Assembly: GCF_017916505.1 (NCBI RefSeq)
Contig: NZ_JAFMSZ010000001.1
Coordinates: 1,463,027-1,527,026, forward strand
Reading direction: 5' to 3'
Origin: Naasia sp. SYSU D00057
GTDB lineage: Bacteria > Actinomycetota > Actinomycetes > Actinomycetales > Microbacteriaceae
DNA length: 64,000 nucleotides
Translations under genes and position numbers: made by a program
Part shown: one piece after another, positions 16,825-25,799 of the stretch
Numbering within the stretch: the stretch's first letter is position 1
Layout of the letters: each line of letters opens with the position of its first letter
Notes under the pieces: model-generated
What the model was told of the DNA's origin: nothing
Database searches by the model: none
What the model saw: only the letters and a program-made list of their open reading frames with translations

Positions 16825-19800
16825 ATGACGGTAGGACGAAGCCGCCGCGCGGTCTCCACTGTTGCCATCGCATCCACCCTCGCCGGCGGCCTCGTGTTCG
16901 TCGGCACCGCCCCCGCCTTCGCGGAGCCGGGCGGGGTGGTGATCTCCGAGCTCAACTACCACGCCGTGTCCGACCTGGACGGCGACGACTTCATCGAGCT
17001 GGCGAACACCTCGGACGCGCCGATCGACATGTCCGGCTGGGCCTTCTCGGCCGGCATCACCGGCGTCTTCCCGGCCGGCACGGTGATCCCCGCCGGCGGG
17101 CGCTTCGTCGCCGGCAAGGACGCGGTTCAATTCCAGGCCACCTACGGCTTCGCGCCGGACTTCGTCTACGGCGGCAACCTCAGCAACGGCGGCGAGCAGG
17201 TGTCCCTGTCCACCGCCGACCCGGTGGCGAACCCGACGGCCGTGCTCATCGACACCGTGACCTATGCGGACGTGGCGCCCTGGCCCGGCTCCCCCGACGC
17301 ACAGGGCCCCTCGCTCGAGCTGCGCGACCTGATGTCCGACAACACCGTCGCCGAGAACTGGGGCCCGAGCACCGGCACCGGCGGCACCCCCAAGGCCAAG
17401 AACTCCCTCGAGGGCTCGAGCGCCCCCGGCACGATCAGCGACGTGGCGGCCAGCCCGCAGCGTCCGGCCCCGAACCAGGCCGTGCAGGTCACCGCGAAGC
17501 TGCCGACCGGCGCGACCGCCACCCTGAAGTACAAGGTCATGTTCGGCGCCGACGTCTCGGTTCCCTTCGTCGACGACCTCGCCAGTCCGGGCGGCGCGAA
17601 CGACGGCGTCTACGCCGCATCCATCCCCGGTCAGGCCGCCGGCAGCCTGATCCGCTACCGCATCGAGGCGACCGCCGGCGGTCAGCCGGTCTCGTTCCCG
17701 GTCGCGGGCGACACCATCAACTACAAGGGCGTCGTCGTCACCAACCCCGCGGCGAGCACCGAGCTGCCGACCATCGAGTGGTTCATGGAGGACTCGGTCT
17801 ACGAGGACCTCCGCGCGAACCACCGCGAGGACGACGTGCAGGGCGCGGCCGTCTGGTCGTACAACGGCGAGGTCATCGACAACGTCCTGATGAATATCCG
17901 CGGCGGCACCTCGCGCACCCTCGACAAGAACAACTGGAAGGTCGAGCTGCCGAAGGGCTACGAGTGGACCATGGGCGGCGCGCTGCCCTACCCGCTCGAC
18001 GAGTTCGCTCTGCAGAACTACGTGAACCCGTACGCCGACATGGCGTGGCAGACGGTCGACGAGGCCGGCGCCCGCGGGCTCACGATCCTGCCGGTGCGCA
18101 CCCAGCGCAACGGCTCCTTCTGGAGCCTCGGCCGCATCATGGAGACCGAGGACGGCGCCTGGCGCGATGCGCAGGGCGTGGACGACTGGGCCATCTACAA
18201 AGGCGACGGCGGCGCCGTCGGCCGCTCCACCTCCGCCGCCACGCTCGCCGCGTCGGGCTGGCTCGACAAGAAGACCCGCGAGGACGAGGACTTCACCGAC
18301 GTCTGGACCCTCAGCAACACGGTCGACGCGGCCCCGTCCGCAGCACAGCAGGCGTGGATCTACCAGAACGTCAACGTGCCCGAGCTGATCAATTACATGG
18401 CGATCAACTCGATCACTCGGCACTACGACAGCGGCTGGCACAACTGGTGGCTCGCCCGCGACACCGAGGGCACCGGCCGCTGGGAGATGTGGCACTGGGA
18501 CCTCGACCTGACCTTCGGCCCGCCCTCCGCCGACGGCAAGGGCACCTTCCTCACCCCCGACTCGGGCAACAACTTCACCGAGGCGATGCTCGCCTACCCG
18601 GAGTTCCGGGAGATGTTCCACCGGCGGCTGCGCACCCTCGCGGACCAGTTCCTGCCGGTCGGCGAGTACGAGGCGCTCCACGACACCATCCGTGACCGGA
18701 CGCTGCAGGAGTGGCGCCTCGACAACACGGCCTGGGGCACGCGCAACTCCTTCTACACCCCTGAGCGCAGCCGGGCCCGTCTCCTCGAGGGCCTCACGGA
18801 TCGCCGCAACGTGATCAACAGCAACACGGCGCCCAACGGTCCGGTGCCGACCTCCCAGTCGGCGGACGCGGCGGTCGTGATCAACGAGATCATGTACAGC
18901 TCGGCCAACGCGAGCGGCGACTGGCTCGAGCTGGCCAACCCGTCGAACACGGCGGTGGACATCTCGGGCTGGACGATCAGCGACGGCATCAACCTCACCG
19001 TCCAGGCGGGCACCGTCATCCCCGCGAACAGCCGCATGGTGTTCGTCGAGGACGACGCGGCCTTCCGCGCCGCCTACCCGGCCGGCAACCGCCTCGTCGG
19101 CGGCGAGTTCGGCGGCGGCCTGTCCGCCAACGGCGAGACGCTCACCCTCAAGGCCGGCGACCGCGTCGTCGACGCCGTGACCTACGGCGCGGCAGCGCCG
19201 TGGCCCGCGGCCACCGGCGGCCCCTCGCTGGAGCTGGTGAGCCCGACGGCCGACAACGCCGACCCGGCCAACTGGCGCGCCACCGCAGGCGCCAACGGCA
19301 CCCCGGGCCTCGCCAACGCCGGCGCCACGCCGAACAACCCCGCCCCGACCGCGTCGTTCACCAACACGGTGAGCGGACTCCAGGTCAGCGTCGACGGCAG
19401 CGCGTCCAGCGACACGAACGGGACGATCGCGTCCCACTCGTGGAACTGGGGCGACAACACCGCCGCCGGCACGGGCGCCACCGCCACCCACACCTACGCC
19501 ACGGCGGGCACCTACACGGTGACCCTCACCGTGACGGACAACGGCGGCGCGACCGCGACGAGCACCGCCTCCGTCACGGTGGGCGGCACCACCCCGCCGC
19601 CCACCGGCACCCTCGCCGCCGACACCTTCGGCCGGACCAGCACCAACAGCCTCGGCACCGCCGAGGTCGGCGGCGCCTGGACCGTGACCGGGACGTCGTC
19701 GAACTACGCGGTCAACAACGGCACCGCGAAGTTCACCACCGCGGCCGGGTCGGAGCGGATCGGATACCTCAACGGCGTTTCGTCGACCAGCACCGACCTG

Positions 19801-21384
19801 CGGCTGAGCGCGTCCTTCACCCGCCCGTCGAGCGGCACCGCCTACCTCGGCGTCTACGGCCGGCGCATTGGCAGCGACCACTACCGCGCCCGCGCCACGG
19901 TGAACGCGAGCGGAGCGGTCGCCCTGCAGCTGCAGCGCGGCACCACCACCCTGCGCTCGGGCACGGTGACGGGCCTGACGTTCAACACCGGCGACACCCT
20001 GCAGTTCCGAGTGCAGGTGACCGGCACCAACCCGACCACGTTCCAGGCCAAGGTCTGGAAGGCGGGCGGCACGGAGCCGGCGAACTGGACGCTGACCACG
20101 ACCGACACCACCGCCGCCCTCCAGGCGGCCGGCTCGATCGGGCTCTACTCCTACTACAGCAGCGGCTCGACCCCGAGCCCGCTGGTCGTCAGCTGGGACA
20201 ACCTCTCGGCGAGCTCGGTGGGCGGCGGCACGCCGACCAACACGCCCCCGCAGGCGTCGTTCACGAGCACCGCGAACGGCCTCACGGCGAGCTTCAACGG
20301 CTCGGGCTCGACGGATGCCGACGGCACCATCGCGTCCTACGCCTGGCAGTTCGGCGACGGCACGACCGGCACCGGAGCGACTCCGAGCCACGCCTACGCC
20401 ACGGCCGGCACCTACCCGGTGACGCTCACGGTGACCGACAACGGCGGCGCGACGCACTCCGTCTCCCGCCAGGTGACGGTCGCGTCCACCCCGCCGGCGA
20501 ACGCGGCTCCCACGGCCTCGTTCACCACCACGGTGGCCGGGCTCGGCGTGAACGTGAACGGCAGCGGCTCCACCGACTCGGACGGCACCATCGCGTCCTA
20601 CTCGTGGAACTGGGGCGACAACACCGCGGCCGGCACCGGCGCGACGGCGACCCACACCTACGCGGCGGCAGGCACCTACACGGTGACCCTCACCGTCACG
20701 GACAACGGCGGCGCCACCGCGACGACCACCCGCCAGGTGACCGTCACCTCCGCTCCCCCGGCCGGCGGCCCGCTCGCCGCGGACACCTTCGGGCGCACCG
20801 CGACGAACAGTCTCGGCACGGCGGAGACCGGCGGCGCCTGGACCGTCTCCGGAACGGCCTCCAACTACTCGGTGAACGGCGGGACGGGCAAGTTCTCGAC
20901 CGCGGCGGGCGCCGAGCGGATCGCCTACCTCAACTCCGTCTCGTCGAACAGCACCGACCTCCGGGTCAGCGCGGCGTTCAACCGGCAGACCACGGGCACC
21001 GTCTACCTGGGCGTCTACGGCCGCCGGGTGGGCACCGAGTTCTACCGGGCCCGCGTCGTGGTGAGCGCGAGCGGGGCCGCCACGCTGCAGCTGCAGCGGG
21101 GCACCACGACCCTCCGGTCGATCACGATCCCGAACGTGAGCTTCGCGACCGGCGACACCCTCCAGTTGCGTCTTCAGGTGACCGGCACCAACCCGACGAC
21201 CATCCAGGCCAAGGTCTGGGAGGGCGCCACGGAGCCGACCGCCTGGACGCTGACGACCACCGACACGACCGCCGCCCTCCAGACGGCCGGATCGATCGGG
21301 CTGTACTCCTACTACAGCAGCGGCTCGACCCCGAGCCCGGTCGTCGTCAACTGGGACAACTTGACCGCCTCCCGGGTCCAGTGA
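16825..21384 (+). CDS. Secreted CotH/lamin-tail/PKD multidomain protein
   Basis: The 1519-residue protein has a signal peptide (cleavage after APAFA, about residue 33). In order: a lamin-tail domain (about 35-165); a CotH-like region (about 330-650) with DKNNWKVEL near 370 and WEMWHWDLDLTFG near 555, matching CotH kinase-type motifs; a second lamin-tail domain (about 690-800); then PKD, a concanavalin-like beta domain starting LAADTFGRT, PKD, PKD and a second LAADTFGRT domain. CotH proteins phosphorylate spore coat or secreted proteins; the substrate here is unknown. No LPxTG or membrane anchor is present. The ATG at 16825 follows a GAAGGA site; a GC hairpin (16745-16769) lies in the leader. 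Confidence 0.85.
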   Translation: MTVGRSRRAVSTVAIASTLAGGLVFVGTAPAFAEPGGVVISELNYHAVSDLDGDDFIELANTSDAPIDMSGWAFSAGITGVFPAGTVIPAGGRFVAGKDAVQFQATYGFAPDFVYGGNLSNGGEQVSLSTADPVANPTAVLIDTVTYADVAPWPGSPDAQGPSLELRDLMSDNTVAENWGPSTGTGGTPKAKNSLEGSSAPGTISDVAASPQRPAPNQAVQVTAKLPTGATATLKYKVMFGADVSVPFVDDLASPGGANDGVYAASIPGQAAGSLIRYRIEATAGGQPVSFPVAGDTINYKGVVVTNPAASTELPTIEWFMEDSVYEDLRANHREDDVQGAAVWSYNGEVIDNVLMNIRGGTSRTLDKNNWKVELPKGYEWTMGGALPYPLDEFALQNYVNPYADMAWQTVDEAGARGLTILPVRTQRNGSFWSLGRIMETEDGAWRDAQGVDDWAIYKGDGGAVGRSTSAATLAASGWLDKKTREDEDFTDVWTLSNTVDAAPSAAQQAWIYQNVNVPELINYMAINSITRHYDSGWHNWWLARDTEGTGRWEMWHWDLDLTFGPPSADGKGTFLTPDSGNNFTEAMLAYPEFREMFHRRLRTLADQFLPVGEYEALHDTIRDRTLQEWRLDNTAWGTRNSFYTPERSRARLLEGLTDRRNVINSNTAPNGPVPTSQSADAAVVINEIMYSSANASGDWLELANPSNTAVDISGWTISDGINLTVQAGTVIPANSRMVFVEDDAAFRAAYPAGNRLVGGEFGGGLSANGETLTLKAGDRVVDAVTYGAAAPWPAATGGPSLELVSPTADNADPANWRATAGANGTPGLANAGATPNNPAPTASFTNTVSGLQVSVDGSASSDTNGTIASHSWNWGDNTAAGTGATATHTYATAGTYTVTLTVTDNGGATATSTASVTVGGTTPPPTGTLAADTFGRTSTNSLGTAEVGGAWTVTGTSSNYAVNNGTAKFTTAAGSERIGYLNGVSSTSTDLRLSASFTRPSSGTAYLGVYGRRIGSDHYRARATVNASGAVALQLQRGTTTLRSGTVTGLTFNTGDTLQFRVQVTGTNPTTFQAKVWKAGGTEPANWTLTTTDTTAALQAAGSIGLYSYYSSGSTPSPLVVSWDNLSASSVGGGTPTNTPPQASFTSTANGLTASFNGSGSTDADGTIASYAWQFGDGTTGTGATPSHAYATAGTYPVTLTVTDNGGATHSVSRQVTVASTPPANAAPTASFTTTVAGLGVNVNGSGSTDSDGTIASYSWNWGDNTAAGTGATATHTYAAAGTYTVTLTVTDNGGATATTTRQVTVTSAPPAGGPLAADTFGRTATNSLGTAETGGAWTVSGTASNYSVNGGTGKFSTAAGAERIAYLNSVSSNSTDLRVSAAFNRQTTGTVYLGVYGRRVGTEFYRARVVVSASGAATLQLQRGTTTLRSITIPNVSFATGDTLQLRLQVTGTNPTTIQAKVWEGATEPTAWTLTTTDTTAALQTAGSIGLYSYYSSGSTPSPVVVNWDNLTASRVQ

Positions 21385-21386
21385 AC

Positions 21387-21420
21387 CTCAGTCGGCGGGG
21401 CGGGAGGCCCGCCGGCTGAG
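21387..21420 (+). terminator. Terminator hairpin after the CotH gene
   Basis: CTCAGTCGGCGGG (21387-21399) pairs with CCCGCCGGCTGAG (21408-21420) with one G-T pair, three bases after the stop. Confidence 0.6.
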
Positions 21421-21429
21421 CCAACGGAG

Positions 21430-21467
21430 GTCCCCGGTGCTCCGCCCCTGCGGCGGACACCGGGGAC
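21430..21467. terminator. Second hairpin after the CotH gene
   Basis: GTCCCCGGTGCTCCGCC faces GGCGGACACCGGGGAC with one bulge and a 5-base loop. With the hairpin at 21387 it forms a tandem pair between convergent genes. Confidence 0.55.
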
Positions 21468-21488
21468 TTCCATGTCTGCGGCCGCCCT

Positions 21489-21647
21489 CAGCAGGCCCGT
21501 CCTTCGGTTCAGCAAACACCGACGTGCGGTTCAGCAGGCACGGAAGTGGTCCAGCAGGCGAACGACGTGCGCTTCAGCAGGCACGGAAGTGGTCCAGCAG
21601 GCGAAATCGGACCGGATTCGCCTGCTGAACCTCCGCTGTTCCTGCTG
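21489..21647. repeat. CAGCAGG/CCTGCTG hairpin repeat, locus 2
   Basis: CAGCAGG copies start at 21489, 21532, 21552, 21575 and 21595, plus a variant at 21510. The inverted CCTGCTG copies start at 21621 and 21641. The core 21595-21627 is 33 bp, and the flanking copies lie 20 bases away on both sides, as in the array at 7.8-8.3 kb. The two copies of a CAGCAGG-cacggaagtggtc block (21532 and 21575) show a local duplication. It lies between the convergent CotH and manA genes. Confidence 0.85.
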
Positions 21648-21688
21648 AACCCCTCAGCCCGGCGCCGCACAGCCGCCGGACGCGGGCG

Positions 21689-22948
21689 TCAGCGGTTGAC
21701 GGTGGCGAGGAAGACGATGCCGTCGCCGGCGATCTCGAGCTCACCCTCGTCGGGGGTCACGAAGGCGGCTTCGCCCGGCCGCAGCTGCGTTCCGGACGCC
21801 CGGCCGTTGACCGTGACGGTGCCGCCGAGGGCGAGCAGGATGCCCGGCCCCGGCAGCGGGACCTGCTCGGCCGGCTCTCCTGCGAGCTGATAGCCGTGCT
21901 CTGCGCCCGCGGCGCCCACGGCGATGCGGACGAGCAGGAAGTCGGGCACGTCCGGGCGGTACACCTCGACGCCGGTGCGGCCTCCCTCGGCCCGCAGCAG
22001 CGGCGCGGGCACCGGCTCGAAGCGGACGACCTTCTGCAGCTCGGCGGTGTCGACGTGCTTCCCGGTGAGGCCGCCGCGGAGCACGTTGTCGGATGCCGCC
22101 ATGATCTCGATCGCGAGGCCGCGGAGGTACGCGTGGATGTTGCCCGAGGGCAGGTAGAGCGCCTGCCCCTGGGGCAGGCTCACGCGGTTCATCAGCAGCG
22201 CGACGAGGATCCCCGGGTCGCCCGGGTGCAGCTCGGCGAGCTCGTGCAGGGTCGCGTACTCCCGCGCGTAGCTGGTGGACGAGGGCGCGCGGCCGGCGGC
22301 ACGGATGACCGCGTCCATCGTCGCGCGCGCCTCGTCGCCACCCTCGAACGCGAACTCGAGGACGCGCCGGAGCGCCGCGTCGGGCGTGCCGTTCAGCTTG
22401 TCGGCGAGCGCCTGCAGCAGGTCGGCGTCCCGCTGGTCGCCACCGACCGAAGCGTAGGTCCGCAGCTCGAGGAGCAGGACCCGCGTGAAGGAGAGGTCGC
22501 GGAACCCGGCGAGCGCCTCGAACGTGTCGCTGAGCGCGTAGACCAGCTCCGGCTTGGCGCCCTCGTCCTTGTACATCCGATGCCCGGCGTCGAGCGGGAC
22601 GCCCGCCGCGTTCTCGCGCGCGAAGCCCTCGCGGGCCTGCTCCGGGGAGGGGTGCGCCTGGATGGACAGCGGCTGGTCCGCAGCGAGCACCTTCAGCAGG
22701 AACGGGAGCGTGTCGCTCGTCCGGTCGGGTCCGAGTGCACGGGCGGGGTCGGCCGCGATGAACGCGTCGAGCGTCTCGAAGTTCCCGGCGGTGCCGGGGT
22801 CGACGATCCGGCTGGGGGCGAGCGGATGGGCGCCCAGCCACAGCTCCGCCTCCGGTCCCCCGGAGGGCCGGCGTCCGAGCAGCTCCGCGATGGCGCTCGG
22901 CGAGCCCCACGCGTAGTCCTTGGGCGTGTTGGTGATGCCTACAAACAC
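21689..22948 (-). CDS. manA: Mannose-6-phosphate isomerase, class I
   Basis: The 419-residue zinc enzyme interconverts mannose 6-phosphate and fructose 6-phosphate, feeding GDP-mannose synthesis. Motifs visible are YAWGSPSAIAELLGR, AELWLGAHPLAPS, LPFLLKVLAADQPLSIQAHP with the metal-binding QxH, YKDEGAKPELVYAL, and ALYLPSGNIHAYLRG. The GTG at 22948 is supported by a strong GAGGAGGGG site 6 bases upstream. In mycobacteria manA lies in the whiB2/DUF3499 cluster; here it is 13 kb away from DUF3499. Confidence 0.95.
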   Translation of the reverse strand: MFVGITNTPKDYAWGSPSAIAELLGRRPSGGPEAELWLGAHPLAPSRIVDPGTAGNFETLDAFIAADPARALGPDRTSDTLPFLLKVLAADQPLSIQAHPSPEQAREGFARENAAGVPLDAGHRMYKDEGAKPELVYALSDTFEALAGFRDLSFTRVLLLELRTYASVGGDQRDADLLQALADKLNGTPDAALRRVLEFAFEGGDEARATMDAVIRAAGRAPSSTSYAREYATLHELAELHPGDPGILVALLMNRVSLPQGQALYLPSGNIHAYLRGLAIEIMAASDNVLRGGLTGKHVDTAELQKVVRFEPVPAPLLRAEGGRTGVEVYRPDVPDFLLVRIAVGAAGAEHGYQLAGEPAEQVPLPGPGILLALGGTVTVNGRASGTQLRPGEAAFVTPDEGELEIAGDGIVFLATVNR

Positions 22949-23066
22949 GGTTCCCCTCCTCGCGGGTGGCTTTGATCAAACTACCAACCGCCTTGGGCGC
23001 CGCTCGGACCGAGGCTTAGCCTCGTTGCGGCTTCCCAGCCTCGGCATCACACGCAATGGAGCTTCG

Positions 23067-24269
23067 ATGACACTGGACACTGTCGCCCCCGCCGTCTTCA
23101 CCACCCTGACGAGCGACTTCTACGGCTACGAGGACCTCCTCGCCGACCGGGAGAAGCAGGTCCTCGCGGACCTGCGCGACTACCTGGAGCGCGAGGTGCG
23201 CCCCATCGTCGACGACCACTGGGAGCGGGCCGAGTTCCCGTACGAGGTGATGAAGCCGCTCGCCGACCTGCGCCTGTTCGCGATGCCGTGGGCGGAGACC
23301 CGGCCGTTCGAGAACTCCGCCGTCTTCCGCGGCTTCGTCGCCCTCGAGCTCGCCCGGATCGACGCGTCGATCGCCACCTTCGTCGGCGTGCAGAACGGCC
23401 TAGCCATGGGGTCGATCAGCGTCGGCGGCGATGAGACGCAGCGACGCGAGTGGCTGCCGAGGATGGCGACGGCCGACGTCATCGGCGCCTTCGGCCTCAC
23501 CGAGCCGCTGTCCGGGTCCGACTCGGCGCAGGGCCTCCGCACGATCGCGACGCGGGACGGCGACGACTGGATCCTCAACGGGTCGAAGCGCTGGATCGGC
23601 AACGCCACCTTCAGCGACATCACGATCATCTGGGCGAAGAGCGCCGAGGACGGCCAGGTGAAGGGCTTCCTCGTCCCCACCTCGACCCCCGGCTACCGGG
23701 CCACGAAGATCGAGGGCAAGCAGAGCCTGCGGATCGTGCAGAACGCCGACATCACGCTCGACAACGTGCGCGTGCCGGAGAGCCACCGCCTGCAGAACGC
23801 GAACACCTTCAAGGACACCGCCAAGGTGCTGCGCCTCACGCGCGCCGAGGTGGCGTGGGCGGCCGTCGGCAACGCGGTCGGCGCCTACGAGGCGGCGGTC
23901 AAGTACACCGGCGAGCGCGTGCAGTTCGGCAAGCCGATCGCATCCCACCAGCTCGTGCAGGACCTCCTCGTGCGCAGCCTCGGCAACATCACCGCCTCCC
24001 TCGGCATGGTGGTGCGCGTGTCGCAGCTGCTCGACGAGGGCAGGCAGAAGGACGAGCACGCCGCCCTCGCGAAGGCGTTCGCGACGGTGCGGATGCGCGA
24101 GACGGTGGGCTGGTGCCGGGAGGCGCTCGGCGGCAACGGCATCCTCCTCGACCACGGCGTCGCGCGGCACATGGCGGACGCCGAGGCCATCTACTCCTAC
24201 GAGGGCACCCGCGAGATGAACACCCTCATCGTGGGCCGCGCGATCACGGGCAAGGCCGCCTTCGTCTGA
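23067..24269 (+). CDS. Acyl-CoA dehydrogenase, glutaryl-CoA dehydrogenase-like
   Basis: The 400-residue flavoenzyme has the family blocks AFGLTEPLSGSDSAQGLRT, GSKRWIGNATFSDI, RVQFGKPIASHQLVQ and LGGNGILLDHGVARHMADAEAIYSYEGTREM, where the glutamate of YEGT is the catalytic base position of glutaryl-CoA dehydrogenase-like members. It oxidises an acyl-CoA with FAD; the exact substrate is not certain. The ATG at 23067 follows a GGA site and matches the family start; the frame is open upstream to 22920. It is divergent from manA. Confidence 0.88.
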   Translation: MTLDTVAPAVFTTLTSDFYGYEDLLADREKQVLADLRDYLEREVRPIVDDHWERAEFPYEVMKPLADLRLFAMPWAETRPFENSAVFRGFVALELARIDASIATFVGVQNGLAMGSISVGGDETQRREWLPRMATADVIGAFGLTEPLSGSDSAQGLRTIATRDGDDWILNGSKRWIGNATFSDITIIWAKSAEDGQVKGFLVPTSTPGYRATKIEGKQSLRIVQNADITLDNVRVPESHRLQNANTFKDTAKVLRLTRAEVAWAAVGNAVGAYEAAVKYTGERVQFGKPIASHQLVQDLLVRSLGNITASLGMVVRVSQLLDEGRQKDEHAALAKAFATVRMRETVGWCREALGGNGILLDHGVARHMADAEAIYSYEGTREMNTLIVGRAITGKAAFV

Positions 24270-24285
24270 TCGACGCGCACGTTCC

Positions 24286-24459
24286 GGTGATCGAGGAGCC
24301 CGCGCAGCGGACGCCTCGAAACCCTCGACGGACCCGGGGAGCGAACCACCGAGGTGGCTGCTTCCCGAGACACGTCACGCGGTTTCGAGACGCGGGCCTC
24401 CGGCCCGCTCCTCAACCACCGGAATGCGGGCGGCCTCCGGCGCGCTCCTCAACCACCGG
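24286..24459. repeat. Inverted REP-like repeats
   Basis: A 38-bp unit at 24286-24323 runs from GGTGATCGAGG to CGAAACC. A reverse-oriented copy at 24381-24420 runs from GGTTTCGAG to CTCAACCACC, and a truncated copy follows to 24459. Each can fold on its own and the two orientations can pair with each other. Another copy lies at 47911-47948. They lie between convergent genes, where extragenic palindromes usually occur. Confidence 0.65.
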
Positions 24460-24479
24460 GGTGACCCGGGGCGGCGCCG

Positions 24480-25160
24480 CTACACCTCGATCGCGCCGCC
24501 GCGTTCCTCGAGGTGCCGCCGGAGGGTGAGGGTCGGGTCCTCGGCCTGCCGGCGCCGGTAGTCCGCGAACGCGAACTGGGCGCGCAGGCTCTCCCCCGCC
24601 CGCATCCGGTCGGCCTGCGCGGTCTCCACCTCCTGGATCCGCGCCGCCGCCTCCAGCACCTCGTCGCGCCGCTCGGGACCGAGGACGAGGACACCGTCGT
24701 CGTCGCCGACCACCCAGTCGTCGTCGGTGACCGCGACGCCGTCGAGGAACGCGGACCGCATCGCGCGCCCGGCCGGCGGCACCCGCCGCGGCCCGAAGGA
24801 CCGTGCGCCCAGGCTGTGCAGCGGCAGCCCGATCTCGCGAAGCTGCCCGGTGTCGCGGTGCCGTCCCCAGACCACCGCGCCGGCGAGACCGGCCTCCCGC
24901 GCCTCCAGAAGGATCAGGTCCCCGACGCACGCCTCGTCCTCGCGCCCGCCGTTGTCAATGACGAGGACGGCGCCGGGCGGAGCGTCATCGATGACCTCGA
25001 GGAACACGTCGACGCTGCCGAGGTGCGTGACGGGGCGAGCAGGCCCCGAGAACGGGCGGCCGGGCAGCAGCGGCAGCAGCGCGGCGGGCGCCATGCGGGC
25101 CGGATCGCCGACGCGCAGCGAGGCGTCGGCGACCGCGGCGGTGGGAAGGACGGATGCCAT
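24480..25160 (-). CDS. RraA family protein
   Basis: The 226-residue product has the RraA/HMG-aldolase fold signature: a central GAVLVIDNGGREDEACVGDLILLEA block, then AGAVVWGRHRDTGQLREIGLPLHSLG with the conserved Arg-Asp pair, and DDDWVVGDDDGVLVLGPER. Members are either aldolases for 4-hydroxy-4-methyl-2-oxoglutarate or regulators of RNase E; the sequence does not decide between them. It stands alone, with the palindromic element copy 2 between it and the next gene upstream. Confidence 0.82.
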   Translation of the reverse strand: MASVLPTAAVADASLRVGDPARMAPAALLPLLPGRPFSGPARPVTHLGSVDVFLEVIDDAPPGAVLVIDNGGREDEACVGDLILLEAREAGLAGAVVWGRHRDTGQLREIGLPLHSLGARSFGPRRVPPAGRAMRSAFLDGVAVTDDDWVVGDDDGVLVLGPERRDEVLEAAARIQEVETAQADRMRAGESLRAQFAFADYRRRQAEDPTLTLRRHLEERGGAIEV

Positions 25161-25264
25161 GCGGTCTCCTCATCGTTCTGCCCCGAGTCTGGCCGAGCAG
25201 CGCCCGCCACGGGTGCCGTCCTCCGTCGGGATCCCGCCATCCGCTCCGCCCCGCCCACGGACAC

Positions 25265-25350
25265 GTAACAAATCAAGGAGAAATTCGCCGGAGGGGCCCT
25301 CCTGCCGCATGCAGGGGCTCCCAGATGCCCGTTTTCCCTTGAACTGTTAC
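25265..25350. repeat. 86-bp imperfect palindromic element, copy 2
   Basis: The element starts GTAACAAATCAAGGAGAA and ends TTCCCTTGAACTGTTAC, a near-perfect 17-bp terminal inverted repeat, and shares the internal GGAGGGGCCC and CCGCATGC blocks with copy 1 at 1352-1437. It lies in the gap between RraA and the SRPBCC gene. Confidence 0.7.
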
Positions 25351-25378
25351 GCCCCACCCGGCGCAGCGGCGGGGGCGC

Positions 25379-25798
25379 TCAGCCGGCGGAGGTGTCCTCC
25401 CGCGACTCGAGCAGGCGCTTCAGGGTCGCGAGGTCCGCCTCGACGGCGGCGGTGTCTGCCGCGAACTCCTCGTCCGTCATGCCGTCGGCCCGCCGCAGGG
25501 TGAACACCACGTCGCAGGCCGCGTCCCCATCCCGCAGGACGCGCATGGGGTTGTCGAACACTCGCCCGTCGGCCAGCGTCACCTGGTGGTCGAGCACCCC
25601 GTACTCGTTGCGCGGGGCGAAGGCGACCTCGATCGGCCCCATCGGGGACTCGGCGAGCCACCGCCCGTCGACCTGCTCGATCGAGCCGGAGAGACCGGCG
25701 GCCCACCGCGGCAGGTTCGCGGGGTTCCCGGCGAAGTCGTACACGGACGCCGCGTCCCGCTCGATGCGGATGCCGAGGTGCCGGGTCTCCCGGCTCAT
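25379..25798 (-). CDS. SRPBCC/START-like domain protein
   Basis: The 139-residue product begins MSRETRHLGIRIERDAASVY and has the outline of a polyketide cyclase/START-like fold: FAGNPANLPRWAAGL, then ESPMGPIEVAF, then VFDNPMRVLRDGD. These proteins bind small hydrophobic ligands; none is known here. The ATG at 25798 is one base past the stop of the small cysteine protein gene, so the two are translated together. Residues upstream in the same frame do not fit the family. Confidence 0.7.
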   Translation of the reverse strand: MSRETRHLGIRIERDAASVYDFAGNPANLPRWAAGLSGSIEQVDGRWLAESPMGPIEVAFAPRNEYGVLDHQVTLADGRVFDNPMRVLRDGDAACDVVFTLRRADGMTDEEFAADTAAVEADLATLKRLLESREDTSAG

Positions 25799-25799
25799 C

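Noticed and set aside
16753..20655. A 1300-codon open frame on the minus strand
   Set aside because: It is antisense to the well-supported CotH/PKD gene and is an effect of GC-rich third positions; its translation is low-complexity Arg/Gly/Val.
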